This document shows, in pieces, positions 25,870 through 34,142 of a stretch of DNA of 64,000 nt. Below the pieces are notes generated by a model that made no database searches, had not been told where the DNA came from, and worked only from the letters and a program-made list of their open reading frames with translations. The DNA comes from Devosia sp. YIM 151766. GTDB taxonomy: Bacteria; Pseudomonadota; Alphaproteobacteria; Rhizobiales; Devosiaceae. The DNA lies in assembly GCF_030285925.1 (NCBI RefSeq), contig NZ_CP127251.1:1240001-1304000 (forward strand), in the 5' to 3' direction. How positions within the stretch are numbered: position 1 is the first letter of the stretch; each line of letters opens with the position of its first letter. The position numbers and the translations under genes are program-made.

Positions 25870-26619
25870 ATGACCGAGTTGTCATTCCAGCTTTATAGCG
25901 CCCGCAACGTTCCCTCCATGTCCGAGTTCTTCGGCCAGCTCTCCGCCCTCGGCTACAAGCAGGTCGAAGGTTTTGGCGGGCTTTACGCCGATGCCGCCGG
26001 CCTGGCGGCGGACCTCAAGACCCATGGCCTGGCCATGCCGACCGGCCATTTCGGCCTCGACCAGCTTCAGGACACATCCGGCGCGCTCAAAATTGCCGAA
26101 ACCATCGGCATGAAGCGGATCTATTGCCCCTTCATCATGCCCGACCAGCGCAGCGAGGACGAATCCAAATGGCTCGAACTGGCCGAAACCCTCGCCGCGC
26201 TCGGCGAGGTCTTCACCGGGGAAGGCTACGGCTTCGGCTGGCATAACCACGATTTCGAATTTGTGCCCACCACGTCGGGTCGCACCCCTATGGAAATCAT
26301 CCTCGAAACCGCGCCCGCCATCGAATGGGAATGCGACGTCGCCTGGGTGATTCGCGGCCGGGCCGATCCTGCCGCCTGGTTCGACCGATATGGCGACCGC
26401 ATCACCGCCGTTCACGTCAAGGACCTCGCCGCCGAGGGCGAGAATCCCGAGGAAAGCGGCTGGGCCGATATCGGCCATGGCGTCGTCGGCTGGGACGAAC
26501 TGATCAAGACGGTAAAGGCCAGGACCAAGACCCAGTATTTCGTCGCCGAACACGACAATCCGACCGACGCCGTGCGCTTCGCCACGCGCTCGATCGCAAC
26601 CGCCAGCAAGTGGAAATAA
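25870..26619 (+). CDS. Sugar phosphate isomerase/epimerase-family TIM barrel
   Basis: This 249-residue PF01261-type barrel has the IolE-like motif GWHNHDFEF (metal-binding Glu), ECDVAWV, HVKDL and a late VAEHD. Related enzymes isomerise, epimerise, dehydrate or eliminate sugar derivatives, including 3-keto sugars. It is the first enzyme gene after the transporter, with the dehydrogenase six bases downstream. Confidence 0.85.
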   Translation: MTELSFQLYSARNVPSMSEFFGQLSALGYKQVEGFGGLYADAAGLAADLKTHGLAMPTGHFGLDQLQDTSGALKIAETIGMKRIYCPFIMPDQRSEDESKWLELAETLAALGEVFTGEGYGFGWHNHDFEFVPTTSGRTPMEIILETAPAIEWECDVAWVIRGRADPAAWFDRYGDRITAVHVKDLAAEGENPEESGWADIGHGVVGWDELIKTVKARTKTQYFVAEHDNPTDAVRFATRSIATASKWK

Positions 26620-26624
26620 GCCAA

Positions 26625-27767
26625 ATGGCAAAAACCTATGGCGTCGGCATCATGGGTGCCGGCAATATCTCAGCGGCCTATCTGCGCCTCGCGCCCCTAT
26701 TCCGGGGGCTTGAGGTCCGCGCCGTGGCCGACATTCTGCCCGAGGCGGCCAGGAAGCGCGCCGACGAATACGGAATTGCGGCCCAGACCCCGGACGAGCT
26801 GCTCAAGAACAGCGAGCTGGACGTCATCGTCAACCTCACCATTCCCTCGACCCATTACCAGGTGTCGATGGACATCATCTCGGCCGGCAAGCATTCCTAT
26901 TCGGAAAAGCCTTTCGTGCTGAGCGTGGAGGAGGGATTGGCGCTCCGCAAGGCCGCCATCGAACGCGGCCTCTCGGTCGGCTCCGCCCCCGATACCTTCC
27001 TCGGCGGGGCGCATCAGCAAGCCCGCGAGATCATCGACAGCGGCCAATTGGGCAAGATCATGAGCGGCACCACCCATGTGATGAGCCGCGGCATGGAGCA
27101 CTGGCATCCTAATCCAGACTTCTTCTTCCAGCCCGGCGGCGGCCCGATCCTCGATCTCGGTCCCTATTACATCACCGATCTGGTGCATCTGCTCGGCCCG
27201 GTCAAGCGCCTCTCGGCCTTCACCAATATGGCCCGCGCCGAGCGCATCGTCACCGCGGAAGGCCCCTATCAGGGCAGCGTCATCAAGGTGGGCACCCCCA
27301 CCACCATTCACGGCCTGCTGGAATTCCACAATGGCGCCATTGTCACCATTGGCGCCAGTTGGGACGTGGCGGCGCATGGTCACCACAATATCGAGCTCTA
27401 CGGTACCGATGGCTCGATCTTCGTGCCGGATCCGAATTTTTTCGGCGGCGATCTGACGATTGCCGGCATCGATGGCGCCCGCAGCCCGGTCGATCCATGG
27501 GACCATCCCTTCGGCAAGCCGAACCAGGAGCTCGACTCCACCCATCCCCGGGCCAATTATCGCTGCGCCGGCCTTGCCGACATGATGCTGTCGCACGAAA
27601 CCGGCCAGCCAGCGCGGTGCGGTCTCGACGTTGCCCTGCATGTGGTCGAGGTGATGACCGGCCTGCTCCGCGCCGGCGAGACCGGTGAAGTGCTGACCTT
27701 GCAGACCACCTGCGAACGTCCCCGCGCTCTCGACATCGAGGATGCCCGGGCGCTGCTGCGGGCTTGA
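26625..27767 (+). CDS. Gfo/Idh/MocA family NAD(P)-dependent oxidoreductase
   Basis: The 380-residue protein has a Rossmann domain with GIMGAGNIS (8-16), the catalytic lysine motif SEKPFVL (about 95-101) and a C-terminal domain with DLGPYYITDLVHLLG. It oxidises a sugar or sugar derivative. The ATG at 26625 lies immediately after the barrel gene; a longer upstream frame would read through that gene. The pair suggests oxidation to a keto sugar followed by isomerisation or elimination. Confidence 0.92.
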   Translation: MAKTYGVGIMGAGNISAAYLRLAPLFRGLEVRAVADILPEAARKRADEYGIAAQTPDELLKNSELDVIVNLTIPSTHYQVSMDIISAGKHSYSEKPFVLSVEEGLALRKAAIERGLSVGSAPDTFLGGAHQQAREIIDSGQLGKIMSGTTHVMSRGMEHWHPNPDFFFQPGGGPILDLGPYYITDLVHLLGPVKRLSAFTNMARAERIVTAEGPYQGSVIKVGTPTTIHGLLEFHNGAIVTIGASWDVAAHGHHNIELYGTDGSIFVPDPNFFGGDLTIAGIDGARSPVDPWDHPFGKPNQELDSTHPRANYRCAGLADMMLSHETGQPARCGLDVALHVVEVMTGLLRAGETGEVLTLQTTCERPRALDIEDARALLRA

Positions 27768-27825
27768 TGAACGTACCTCGTTGACAGGCGCTTTGCGCCG
27801 GTCAAGACTACTGCGTAACATATTA

Positions 27826-27847
27826 GGGCGGCGAGAAATCGCCGCCC
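27826..27847 (+). terminator. Strong hairpin between sugar-enzyme genes
   Basis: GGGCGGCGA pairs with TCGCCGCCC around GAAA: nine perfect base pairs and a GNRA-type loop. No T-run follows. It lies between the oxidoreductase and the second barrel gene and may mark an mRNA end or stabiliser. Confidence 0.6.
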
Positions 27848-27930
27848 GTCATTCATGCGGTCGATAAGTCCGCAGCCTGAAAACAGCCCCGGCAAATGCG
27901 GTGCACGGGGCCATAAGAGGGAGTGTTTCT

Positions 27931-28989
27931 ATGGCCACCACGCTAAAAGGCCCCGCTATTTTCCTGGCGCAATTCGCCGGCGATGCAGCGCCGTTCGACA
28001 ATCTGGACAATATCTGCCGCTGGGCCGCCGGCCTCGGTTACAAGGGCGTGCAGATTCCCACCTGGGTATCCAGCTTTATCGATCTGGAAAAAGCTGCCAA
28101 TTCCAAGACTTATGCCGACGAGATCAAGGGAATTGTCAACAGTCACGGTCTGGAGATCACCGAGCTTTCAACGCATCTCCAGGGCCAGTTGATCGCCGTG
28201 CATCCCGCCTATGACACCGCCTTTGACGGCTTCGCTCCGGCCAGCGTCCACAACAATCCCAAGGCCCGGCAGGAATGGGCCGTCCAGACCATGCTGAACG
28301 CCGCCAAGGCCTCGCGGAATCTGGGCCTTACCGGCCATGCGACCTTTTCCGGTTCGCTTGCCTGGCCCTATATCTATCCCTGGCCGCAGCGCCCCGCCGG
28401 CCTGGTCGAAGAGGCTTTCGACGAATTGGCCCGCCGCTGGACCCCGATCCTCGATGCTTTCGATGAAGCCGGCGTCGATATCTGCTACGAAATCCACCCC
28501 GGCGAAGACCTGCATGATGGCATTTCCTACGAGATGTTCCTCGAACGCGTGAACAATCATCCGCGCGCCAACCTGCTCTACGATCCGAGCCATTTCGTGC
28601 TGCAGCAGCTCGATTATCTCGACTACATCGACATCTACAAGGACCGCATCAAGGCCTTCCACGTCAAGGATGCCGAGTTCAATCCCACCGGCCGGCAGGG
28701 CATCTATGGCGGCTTCCAGTCCTGGGTGAACCGGGCAGGGCGCTTCCGCTCCATCGGCGATGGCCAGGTCGATTTCCCCTCCATTTTCGCCAAGATGGCC
28801 GCCAACGACTTCAAGGGCTGGGCCGTTCTCGAATGGGAATGCGCCCTCAAGCATCCGGAAGACGGCGCGCGCGAAGGGGCCGAGCTGATCCAGAGCTACA
28901 TCATCCGCGTCACCGAAAAGGCCTTCGACGATTTCGCCAGCGGCGGCACTGACCACGCCGCCAACCGCAAGATGCTGGGTTTGAGCTGA
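27931..28989 (+). CDS. Second sugar phosphate isomerase/epimerase-family TIM barrel
   Basis: The 352-residue barrel is about 100 residues longer than its neighbour at 25870. It has DICYEIHPGEDLHDG (metal Glu), NLLYDPSHFVLQQ, KAFHVKDAEF and VLEWECA. The late insert with GRQGIYGGFQSWVNRAGRFR is typical of the longer members found beside Gfo/Idh dehydrogenases. I start at ATG 27931, with GAGGGAG upstream. Its role alongside the first barrel suggests two successive steps on an oxidised sugar. Confidence 0.85.
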   Translation: MATTLKGPAIFLAQFAGDAAPFDNLDNICRWAAGLGYKGVQIPTWVSSFIDLEKAANSKTYADEIKGIVNSHGLEITELSTHLQGQLIAVHPAYDTAFDGFAPASVHNNPKARQEWAVQTMLNAAKASRNLGLTGHATFSGSLAWPYIYPWPQRPAGLVEEAFDELARRWTPILDAFDEAGVDICYEIHPGEDLHDGISYEMFLERVNNHPRANLLYDPSHFVLQQLDYLDYIDIYKDRIKAFHVKDAEFNPTGRQGIYGGFQSWVNRAGRFRSIGDGQVDFPSIFAKMAANDFKGWAVLEWECALKHPEDGAREGAELIQSYIIRVTEKAFDDFASGGTDHAANRKMLGLS

Positions 28990-28997
28990 ACCGAAAA

Positions 28998-29074
28998 ACC
29001 CACGGAGTCATTCCCGCGAAGGCGGGAATCTCCGTTTCGGCCAACCAGGATTCCCGCCTTCGCGGGAATGACCC
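28998..29074. repeat. Inverted REP pair
   Basis: GTCATTCCCGCGAAGGCGGGAATC (about 29,007-29,030) and its inverse (about 29,050-29,073) lie in the 121-base gap before the last dehydrogenase gene. Each copy also contains an internal CCCGCGAAGGCGGG hairpin. It is a common bacterial intergenic REP-type element. Confidence 0.8.
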
Positions 29075-29110
29075 CTGAGGCATTGCTGAAGAACGAAAAG
29101 AGGAACCAAA

Positions 29111-30268
29111 ATGGCTGAAAACGGCGCAAGGCGTATTCGCCTGGGCATGGTCGGCGGCGGCACGGGAGCCTTTATCGGCTATGTGCATCGCGTGGCGTCC
29201 CGCATCGACGGCGATTACGAACTGGTGGCGGGCGCATTGTCCTCGCGCCCGGAAGTGGCTCGGGAATCCGGCCGCAATCTCGGTCTGGCCGAAGACCGTA
29301 TCTATACCTCCTATGAGGACATGGCCCGCGCCGAGGCGGCGCGCTCGGACGGCATCGAGGCGGTGTCGATCGTCACGCCCAATCACATGCATTTCGGGCC
29401 GGCCAGGGCCTTCCTGGAAGCCGGCATCCACGTCATCTGCGACAAGCCGATCACCTCGACGCTGGACGACGCCCGCAAGCTGGCCGAAATCCAGCCCAGG
29501 AATGGCGCGAAATTCCTGCTGACGCATAATTACACCGGCTATCCGCTGGTGCGCCAGGCGCGCGAAATGGTGGAATCCGGAGCGCTGGGCAAGATCAGGG
29601 TGATACAGGCCGAATATCCGCAGGAATGGCTCACCGAGCCGGTCGAGCAATCTGGCAATGCTCCGGGCGCCGAATGGCGCACCGATCCGGCCCGCTCCGG
29701 CGCCGGCGGCGCCATCGGCGATATCGGCACCCATGCCTATAATCTCTTGCGCTTCGTCACCGGCCTCAAGACCGAGGCGGTTTCTGCCGATCTCACCAGC
29801 TTCGTGCCGGGCCGCCAGCTCGACGACAACGTCCATATCATGCTGCGCTTCGAAGGCGGAGCCAAGGGCATGCTCTGGGCCAGCCAGGTCGCCGTCGGCA
29901 ACGAAAACGGCCTGCAATTGCGCGTCTATGGCGACAAGGGCGGGCTCGAATGGCGCCAGGATAATCCGAACTACATGTGGTTCACCGAGTTCGGCAAGCC
30001 GCGTCAATTGCTGACCCGCGGCGGCTCCATCGCTGTCCCGCCCGCCGCCGCGATGAATGTCCGCATTCCTTCGGGCCACCCGGAAGGCTATCTCGAAGCC
30101 TTCGCCACGCTTTACAGCCAGTTCGCCGCTATTATCCGCGGCGAAGGCGCCGATTACGAAGCCCTGCTGCCCTCTCTCGCCGATGGCGTCGAAGGCATGC
30201 AATTCATCGTGGCCTCGGTGCAATCGAGCCGGAACGACAGCCAATGGACCAGGCTCAGCGACGTTTAA
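29111..30268 (+). CDS. Second Gfo/Idh/MocA family oxidoreductase
   Basis: The 385-residue protein has the Rossmann motif GMVGGGTGAFIG and the catalytic region CDKPITSTLDD, where the usual E of EKP is D. The C-terminal domain includes GGAIGDIGTHAYNLLRF with the probable catalytic His. It is longer than the first dehydrogenase and from a different subgroup (N-terminal GGGTGAFIG type), so the locus probably oxidises two positions or two substrates. A GAGGA-type ribosome site precedes the ATG. Confidence 0.92.
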   Translation: MAENGARRIRLGMVGGGTGAFIGYVHRVASRIDGDYELVAGALSSRPEVARESGRNLGLAEDRIYTSYEDMARAEAARSDGIEAVSIVTPNHMHFGPARAFLEAGIHVICDKPITSTLDDARKLAEIQPRNGAKFLLTHNYTGYPLVRQAREMVESGALGKIRVIQAEYPQEWLTEPVEQSGNAPGAEWRTDPARSGAGGAIGDIGTHAYNLLRFVTGLKTEAVSADLTSFVPGRQLDDNVHIMLRFEGGAKGMLWASQVAVGNENGLQLRVYGDKGGLEWRQDNPNYMWFTEFGKPRQLLTRGGSIAVPPAAAMNVRIPSGHPEGYLEAFATLYSQFAAIIRGEGADYEALLPSLADGVEGMQFIVASVQSSRNDSQWTRLSDV

Positions 30269-30349
30269 TTATACCGACGAAAACGACCGCTATCGCTCCC
30301 TCCGCTTGAGGGGAGTGTTTACATCGGACACTTCGAGCCAAGTTGTCTC

Positions 30350-30497
30350 GGGACGCGAGGCCCATCGCCCCCTCCCCTTGAGGGGAGGGCCGGGGAGGGG
30401 GTGCTGCGGTTTCTGCACATCCGGCGGTCTCGCCCTCGCTCCGCCACCCCCACCCTCAATCCCTCCCCTCAAGGGGGAGGGAGGCGCAGGAACCGCC
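30350..30497. repeat. GC-rich dispersed repeat, second copy
   Basis: This block repeats the element at 15,826-15,965 in the same orientation, with CCCCCTCCCCTTGAGGGGAGGG, GGGGAGGGGGTGCTGCGGTTTC and CCCTCGCTCCGCCACCCCCACCCTCA. Its ends are complementary (CCCTCCCCTTGAGGGG against CCCCTCAAGGGGGAGGG), so the RNA would fold into a long stem. It fills the gap 30,269-30,537, which has no supported gene. Confidence 0.85.
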
Positions 30498-30537
30498 GAT
30501 CCTGGACCGGTCGCGCCTGGCGAAAATACGGGCTGTT

Positions 30538-31401
30538 CTACTGCACCCGCTCGCTGGTGAATCCACGCTGTTCCAGCAGGCGCACCACGCTGATATCGCC
30601 CACGAGATGGGCCGCGCCCACGATCAGCAGCGCCTGTTCATTGCGCGCCAGCATGGCCTCGATCTGCTCGGCCCAATTGTGGTTGCGTATATCGATCAGC
30701 CGCTCGATCATGCTTTCGTCATAGCCGCCCATCTGCGCCATGGCGATATGACCCAGCGCCTCCGGCTCGCCCTCCATCCAGGCCTTCACCATCGCGTCGA
30801 TATCGTCCTGCATATTGTGGATCGTATCGAGCGTCGCTTGCAGCATGGCGATCTGTTCGCCCTCGTCGCCGCTGGCCAGAACGGCGATCTGTTCCTGCGG
30901 CGTTTCCAGAAAGCCCTTGCGCTCCATCGGCAATTCATTGCTGAGCAGCGGGTCGACCCCGAGCGTCGGATCGTAGCCGATTTCCGCCAGCACCCCGAGC
31001 GACAAGGTGGTCGCGGCCATCCAGGGCTGCATGGTCAGCAGCATCGGCATGGGCACGTCATAATCGGCGGCCACCTGGCGGAGCTGCGCGGTCATGTCCG
31101 GTCCGATGCGTTCGCTCAGCAGCTTGCCGTCGCGAATGAAACCCAGTTCGAAGCTCAGCGGCGCGATCTCCATCTGCGCCGCGATTCCGATATCGGTTTC
31201 GAAATAGACCCGGTCCGCCTTGGTGAGAATTTTGTCGAAGGCGGAACTGCGCCAGTCGATCCCCGGCGGCAGCAGATGCACCGAGCCGAACAGCCAGACC
31301 GAACTATCGCCGTCGCTGACCTTCCACAGCGCCGGGCCCGCCAGGGCCGAACTGGCGCCGAGCAATAATCCCGCCAGCGGCGCAATCAGGCGACGGATCA
31401 T
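30538..31401 (-). CDS. TraB/GumN family protein
   Basis: The 287-residue protein starts with a signal peptide (MIRRLIAPLAGLLLGASSALA), then the TraB/GumN signature VWLFGSVHLLPPG and later the second conserved GSAH-like segment (LLIVGAAHLVGD). These proteins are thought to be envelope metalloproteases or related hydrolases. ATG 31428 is an alternative start that adds nine residues before the signal peptide. Confidence 0.85.
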   Translation of the reverse strand: MIRRLIAPLAGLLLGASSALAGPALWKVSDGDSSVWLFGSVHLLPPGIDWRSSAFDKILTKADRVYFETDIGIAAQMEIAPLSFELGFIRDGKLLSERIGPDMTAQLRQVAADYDVPMPMLLTMQPWMAATTLSLGVLAEIGYDPTLGVDPLLSNELPMERKGFLETPQEQIAVLASGDEGEQIAMLQATLDTIHNMQDDIDAMVKAWMEGEPEALGHIAMAQMGGYDESMIERLIDIRNHNWAEQIEAMLARNEQALLIVGAAHLVGDISVVRLLEQRGFTSERVQ

Positions 31402-31509
31402 CTTGTCTGGCTCCAGCTTCCATTTCACCCGGCAAGCCTATCGCCAAAAAGCCAGGCGCCGCAATCTCTTGCCGCGCCAGATGGACTCAAATTCTCAACC
31501 GCCCGAGCG

Positions 31510-31815
31510 TCAATGCGTCCAGGGCGTCTTGCGGTCGGAGCGGAAATTGTCGGGATAGCTGACGCGCTTGGGCGTGGGATCGTGCGCCGGCTGCACCGAA
31601 TAGGGGATGCCATTGCGCTGCGCATAGGCCTCGGCTTCTTCCTGGCTCTCGAACGACAGCTTGATCTGCTGCGCCATGTCCGAACTGCTCGTATAGCCCA
31701 TCAGCGGATCGATGCTGCGTGGAATGGCCGGCTCATAGACCAAGAGCCAGCTTTTGGACTTGCCCCTGCCGGACTGCATGGCGTTGGGGGCAGGGCGGTA
31801 GATGCGAGCGTTCAT
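31510..31815 (-). CDS. NADH dehydrogenase accessory subunit (NDUFS4-like, ETC complex I conserved region)
   Basis: The 101-residue protein begins MNARIYRPAPNAMQSGRGKSKSWLLVYEP and contains GYTSSSDM..QIKLSFESQEEAEAYA, the conserved block of the NDUFS4/AQDQ subunit found in alphaproteobacteria and mitochondria. It binds the hydrophilic arm of complex I. It is monocistronic, next to tRNA-Pro. Confidence 0.92.
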   Translation of the reverse strand: MNARIYRPAPNAMQSGRGKSKSWLLVYEPAIPRSIDPLMGYTSSSDMAQQIKLSFESQEEAEAYAQRNGIPYSVQPAHDPTPKRVSYPDNFRSDRKTPWTH

Positions 31816-31839
31816 GCAAAGTCCTCAACACGATGCGAA

Positions 31840-31916
31840 TGGTCGGAGTACAAAGATTCGAACTTTGGACCCCCGGTTCCCAAAACCGGTGCTCTACCAG
31901 GCTGAGCTACACTCCG
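31840..31916 (-). tRNA. tRNA-Pro (TGG anticodon)
   Basis: The minus-strand cloverleaf has acceptor CGGAGTG/TACTCCG, anticodon stem CCGGT/ACCGG with loop TTTGGGA (anticodon TGG), T-loop TTCGAAT and an encoded CCA. Confidence 0.96.
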
Positions 31917-32013
31917 ACATCGCGCCTTTCCGTTACCGCGTTCGGCATCAAAGGGCAAGGCCGCTCGTGGCGCCGCCGCGCTCTTGACGAGGCCTTGGGA
32001 GCAAGGGACAAGC

Positions 32014-32757
32014 ATGCCCATGTTCGATCTGCAAAAGCCCTGGCCGCTCGGCCTCAACCGCTCATCCTGGCCGTTCTTTCTCATCGGCACGCTCGCCGTG
32101 CTGGGCCTGCTCGCCACCATCGACGTGCTGGCCTCGCGCGGCTCGACCGCCTGGCCCGATCACTGGCGCGCGCCCTTCTTTTTCATCACCGATTACGGGC
32201 TGTCGGATTGGGTGCTGATTCCCAGCCTGGCGCTGATGATCCTGCTGCGCCTCGCCATGTTCCCGCTACGCGGCGTCTGGCGGCAGGCCAGCGGCGAATT
32301 GGCGATGGTCGCGGCCTTCATTTTCCTCGGCGTCGGCGTGCCCGGCCTGTTCACCAATCTGCTCAAGCGCCTGGTCGGCCGGGGCCGGCCGGTCGAATTC
32401 GAGGCGTCCGGCGCGTTTTCGTTCCAGAATCTGTTCAACGACTGGACCTATCAGAGCTTTCCCAGCGGCCATTCGGCCACGGCCATCGCCACGGCTTTCG
32501 CCGTGGGCTTTCTCTGGCCGCGTCTGTTCCCGCTATTGCTGGTCATCGGCATAATCGTCGCCATTTCCCGCGTACCGGTCGGCGCCCATTATCCCACCGA
32601 CGTCTTCGCCGGCATCGTCGTCGGCATGCTCGGCGCCTATCTGGTGCGCAACGTCTTTGCCCGGAAAGGCTGGCTGTTCGAGACCGACGCCGATGGCCGC
32701 ATCAGGCGCAAGCCGTTCCCCGGCCTGCGCCAGCTCGTTCACCGCGCCGCCGAATAG
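32014..32757 (+). CDS. PAP2 family membrane phosphatase
   Basis: The 247-residue protein has several transmembrane segments and the three PAP2 motifs: KRLVGRGRP, SFPSGHSATA and SRVPVGAHYPTDV (catalytic histidines in the second and third). It dephosphorylates a lipid phosphate such as undecaprenyl pyrophosphate or phosphatidic acid at the membrane. The start is ATG 32014; a TTG at 31984 is less likely. It overlaps the convergent lyase gene by 19 bases. Confidence 0.9.
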   Translation: MPMFDLQKPWPLGLNRSSWPFFLIGTLAVLGLLATIDVLASRGSTAWPDHWRAPFFFITDYGLSDWVLIPSLALMILLRLAMFPLRGVWRQASGELAMVAAFIFLGVGVPGLFTNLLKRLVGRGRPVEFEASGAFSFQNLFNDWTYQSFPSGHSATAIATAFAVGFLWPRLFPLLLVIGIIVAISRVPVGAHYPTDVFAGIVVGMLGAYLVRNVFARKGWLFETDADGRIRRKPFPGLRQLVHRAAE

Positions 32758-33944
32758 CGCGCCAGCGCCGCCGCCAGATCCGCCTTGAGGTCATCGAGGT
32801 CCTCGAAGCCGATATGCACCCGGAACAGATTGCCGTCCTGCGGCCAAGGCTTGACGCTGCGGGCCTTGCCCATTTTCACCGGCAGGCACAGGCTTTCATA
32901 GCCGCCCCAGGAAAAGCCCATGCCGAATATGCGCATATGATCGACAAAGGCCGCCATGGCCTCGCGCCGCGCCGGTTTCAGCACGAAGCCGAACAGGCTG
33001 CCCGCGCCGGTAAAGTTCTTTTTCCAGATGGCGTGATCGGGATGGCTGGGCAAAGCCGGGTGCAGCACCCGCGATACCTCGTCCTGCCGTTCCAGCCAGA
33101 GGGCGATATCCAGCGCCCGCGCCTGATGCTCCTTCATCCGCACCGCCAGCGTGCGCAATCCCCGCGCCACTAGGAATGCGTCGTCGCCGGAGCTGAAAAA
33201 TCCGAGCAGGGTGCGAATGCGCTCCACATCGGCCCAGCATTCCTCATTCGTCGAAATGGTGCCGGCCATCACGTCGGAATGCCCGACGAACATTTTCGTC
33301 GCCGCATGCACGACGATGTCGGCGCCCAAGGCCAGCGGCCGGTGATAAAGCGGGGTGGCCCAGCTATTGTCCACGATCAACCGCGCCCCGCCGGCCCGCG
33401 CCACCTTGGCCAATACGGCGATATCCTGCACCTCGAAGGTCAGCGATCCCGGACTTTCCGCCAGGATGGCGCGCGTATTGGGCTGCATGAGTTCGGCCAG
33501 CCCCGCTCCGATGCGCGGATCGAAATAGCGAACGCTGACCCCCATCCGCGTCAGATAGCCATCGGCGAATGTCCGGCCCGGCTCATAGGCGCAATCGGTG
33601 ATCAGCACGTCGTCGCCGGCCTTCACGCAGGCCAGCAATGCAATGGTGATGGCGGCCAGTCCCGATGGCACCAGCTTGGTCCGATAGGCGCCTTCCAGTT
33701 CGGTGACGACCGCTTCCACGGCTTCCGTCGTCGGATTGCCGCCGCGGCCATAGAGATAGCGCTGGCTTTGCGCGTCCAGGTCGGCCAGCGTCTTGAACAG
33801 CACCGTCGAGCCACGATAAACCGGCGTGTTGACGAAGCCGAACTGCTCGTCCGGCACCCTGCCGCCATGGGTCAGAACCGTCTCGACGGACGCTGCTGCG
33901 GGCGGGCTGAATTTGTGATCGCTCATCCTGGGCTCGGTGCTCAC
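32739..33944 (-). CDS. metC: Cystathionine beta-lyase (PLP-dependent Cys/Met metabolism enzyme)
   Basis: The 401-residue enzyme has the fold I layout of the Cys/Met metabolism family: YGRGGNPTTEAVE, VDNSWATPLYHRP (Asp192 contacts the cofactor) and HAATKMFVGHSD with the PLP lysine K217. It probably splits cystathionine to homocysteine for methionine synthesis. Other lyases of the family cannot be excluded from sequence. ATG 33926 (MSDHKF) is an alternative start. Confidence 0.9.
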   Translation of the reverse strand: MSTEPRMSDHKFSPPAAASVETVLTHGGRVPDEQFGFVNTPVYRGSTVLFKTLADLDAQSQRYLYGRGGNPTTEAVEAVVTELEGAYRTKLVPSGLAAITIALLACVKAGDDVLITDCAYEPGRTFADGYLTRMGVSVRYFDPRIGAGLAELMQPNTRAILAESPGSLTFEVQDIAVLAKVARAGGARLIVDNSWATPLYHRPLALGADIVVHAATKMFVGHSDVMAGTISTNEECWADVERIRTLLGFFSSGDDAFLVARGLRTLAVRMKEHQARALDIALWLERQDEVSRVLHPALPSHPDHAIWKKNFTGAGSLFGFVLKPARREAMAAFVDHMRIFGMGFSWGGYESLCLPVKMGKARSVKPWPQDGNLFRVHIGFEDLDDLKADLAAALARYSAAR

Positions 33945-34142
33945 AAGAAAATCAATTGCAGGGTTATGGCCGGCTAATGAACGGGTTTGCTGTCCTGGCG
34001 GCCCGGAAACTCTTGACCTTACCGGCGGTTAGAGGTTGCATGCTTACAGCATCTGGCCTGCGTGACAAAGCCGTGTGCGAACGGAGCCTTGGCAAATCTG
34101 ACGGGTTCTGAAAAACAGGGTCGAGAACGAAAAGGCGAATAG

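Noticed and set aside
27781-27810. TTGACA at 27781-27786 as a promoter for the second barrel gene
   Set aside because: No acceptable -10 box follows at normal spacing, so I do not call a promoter.
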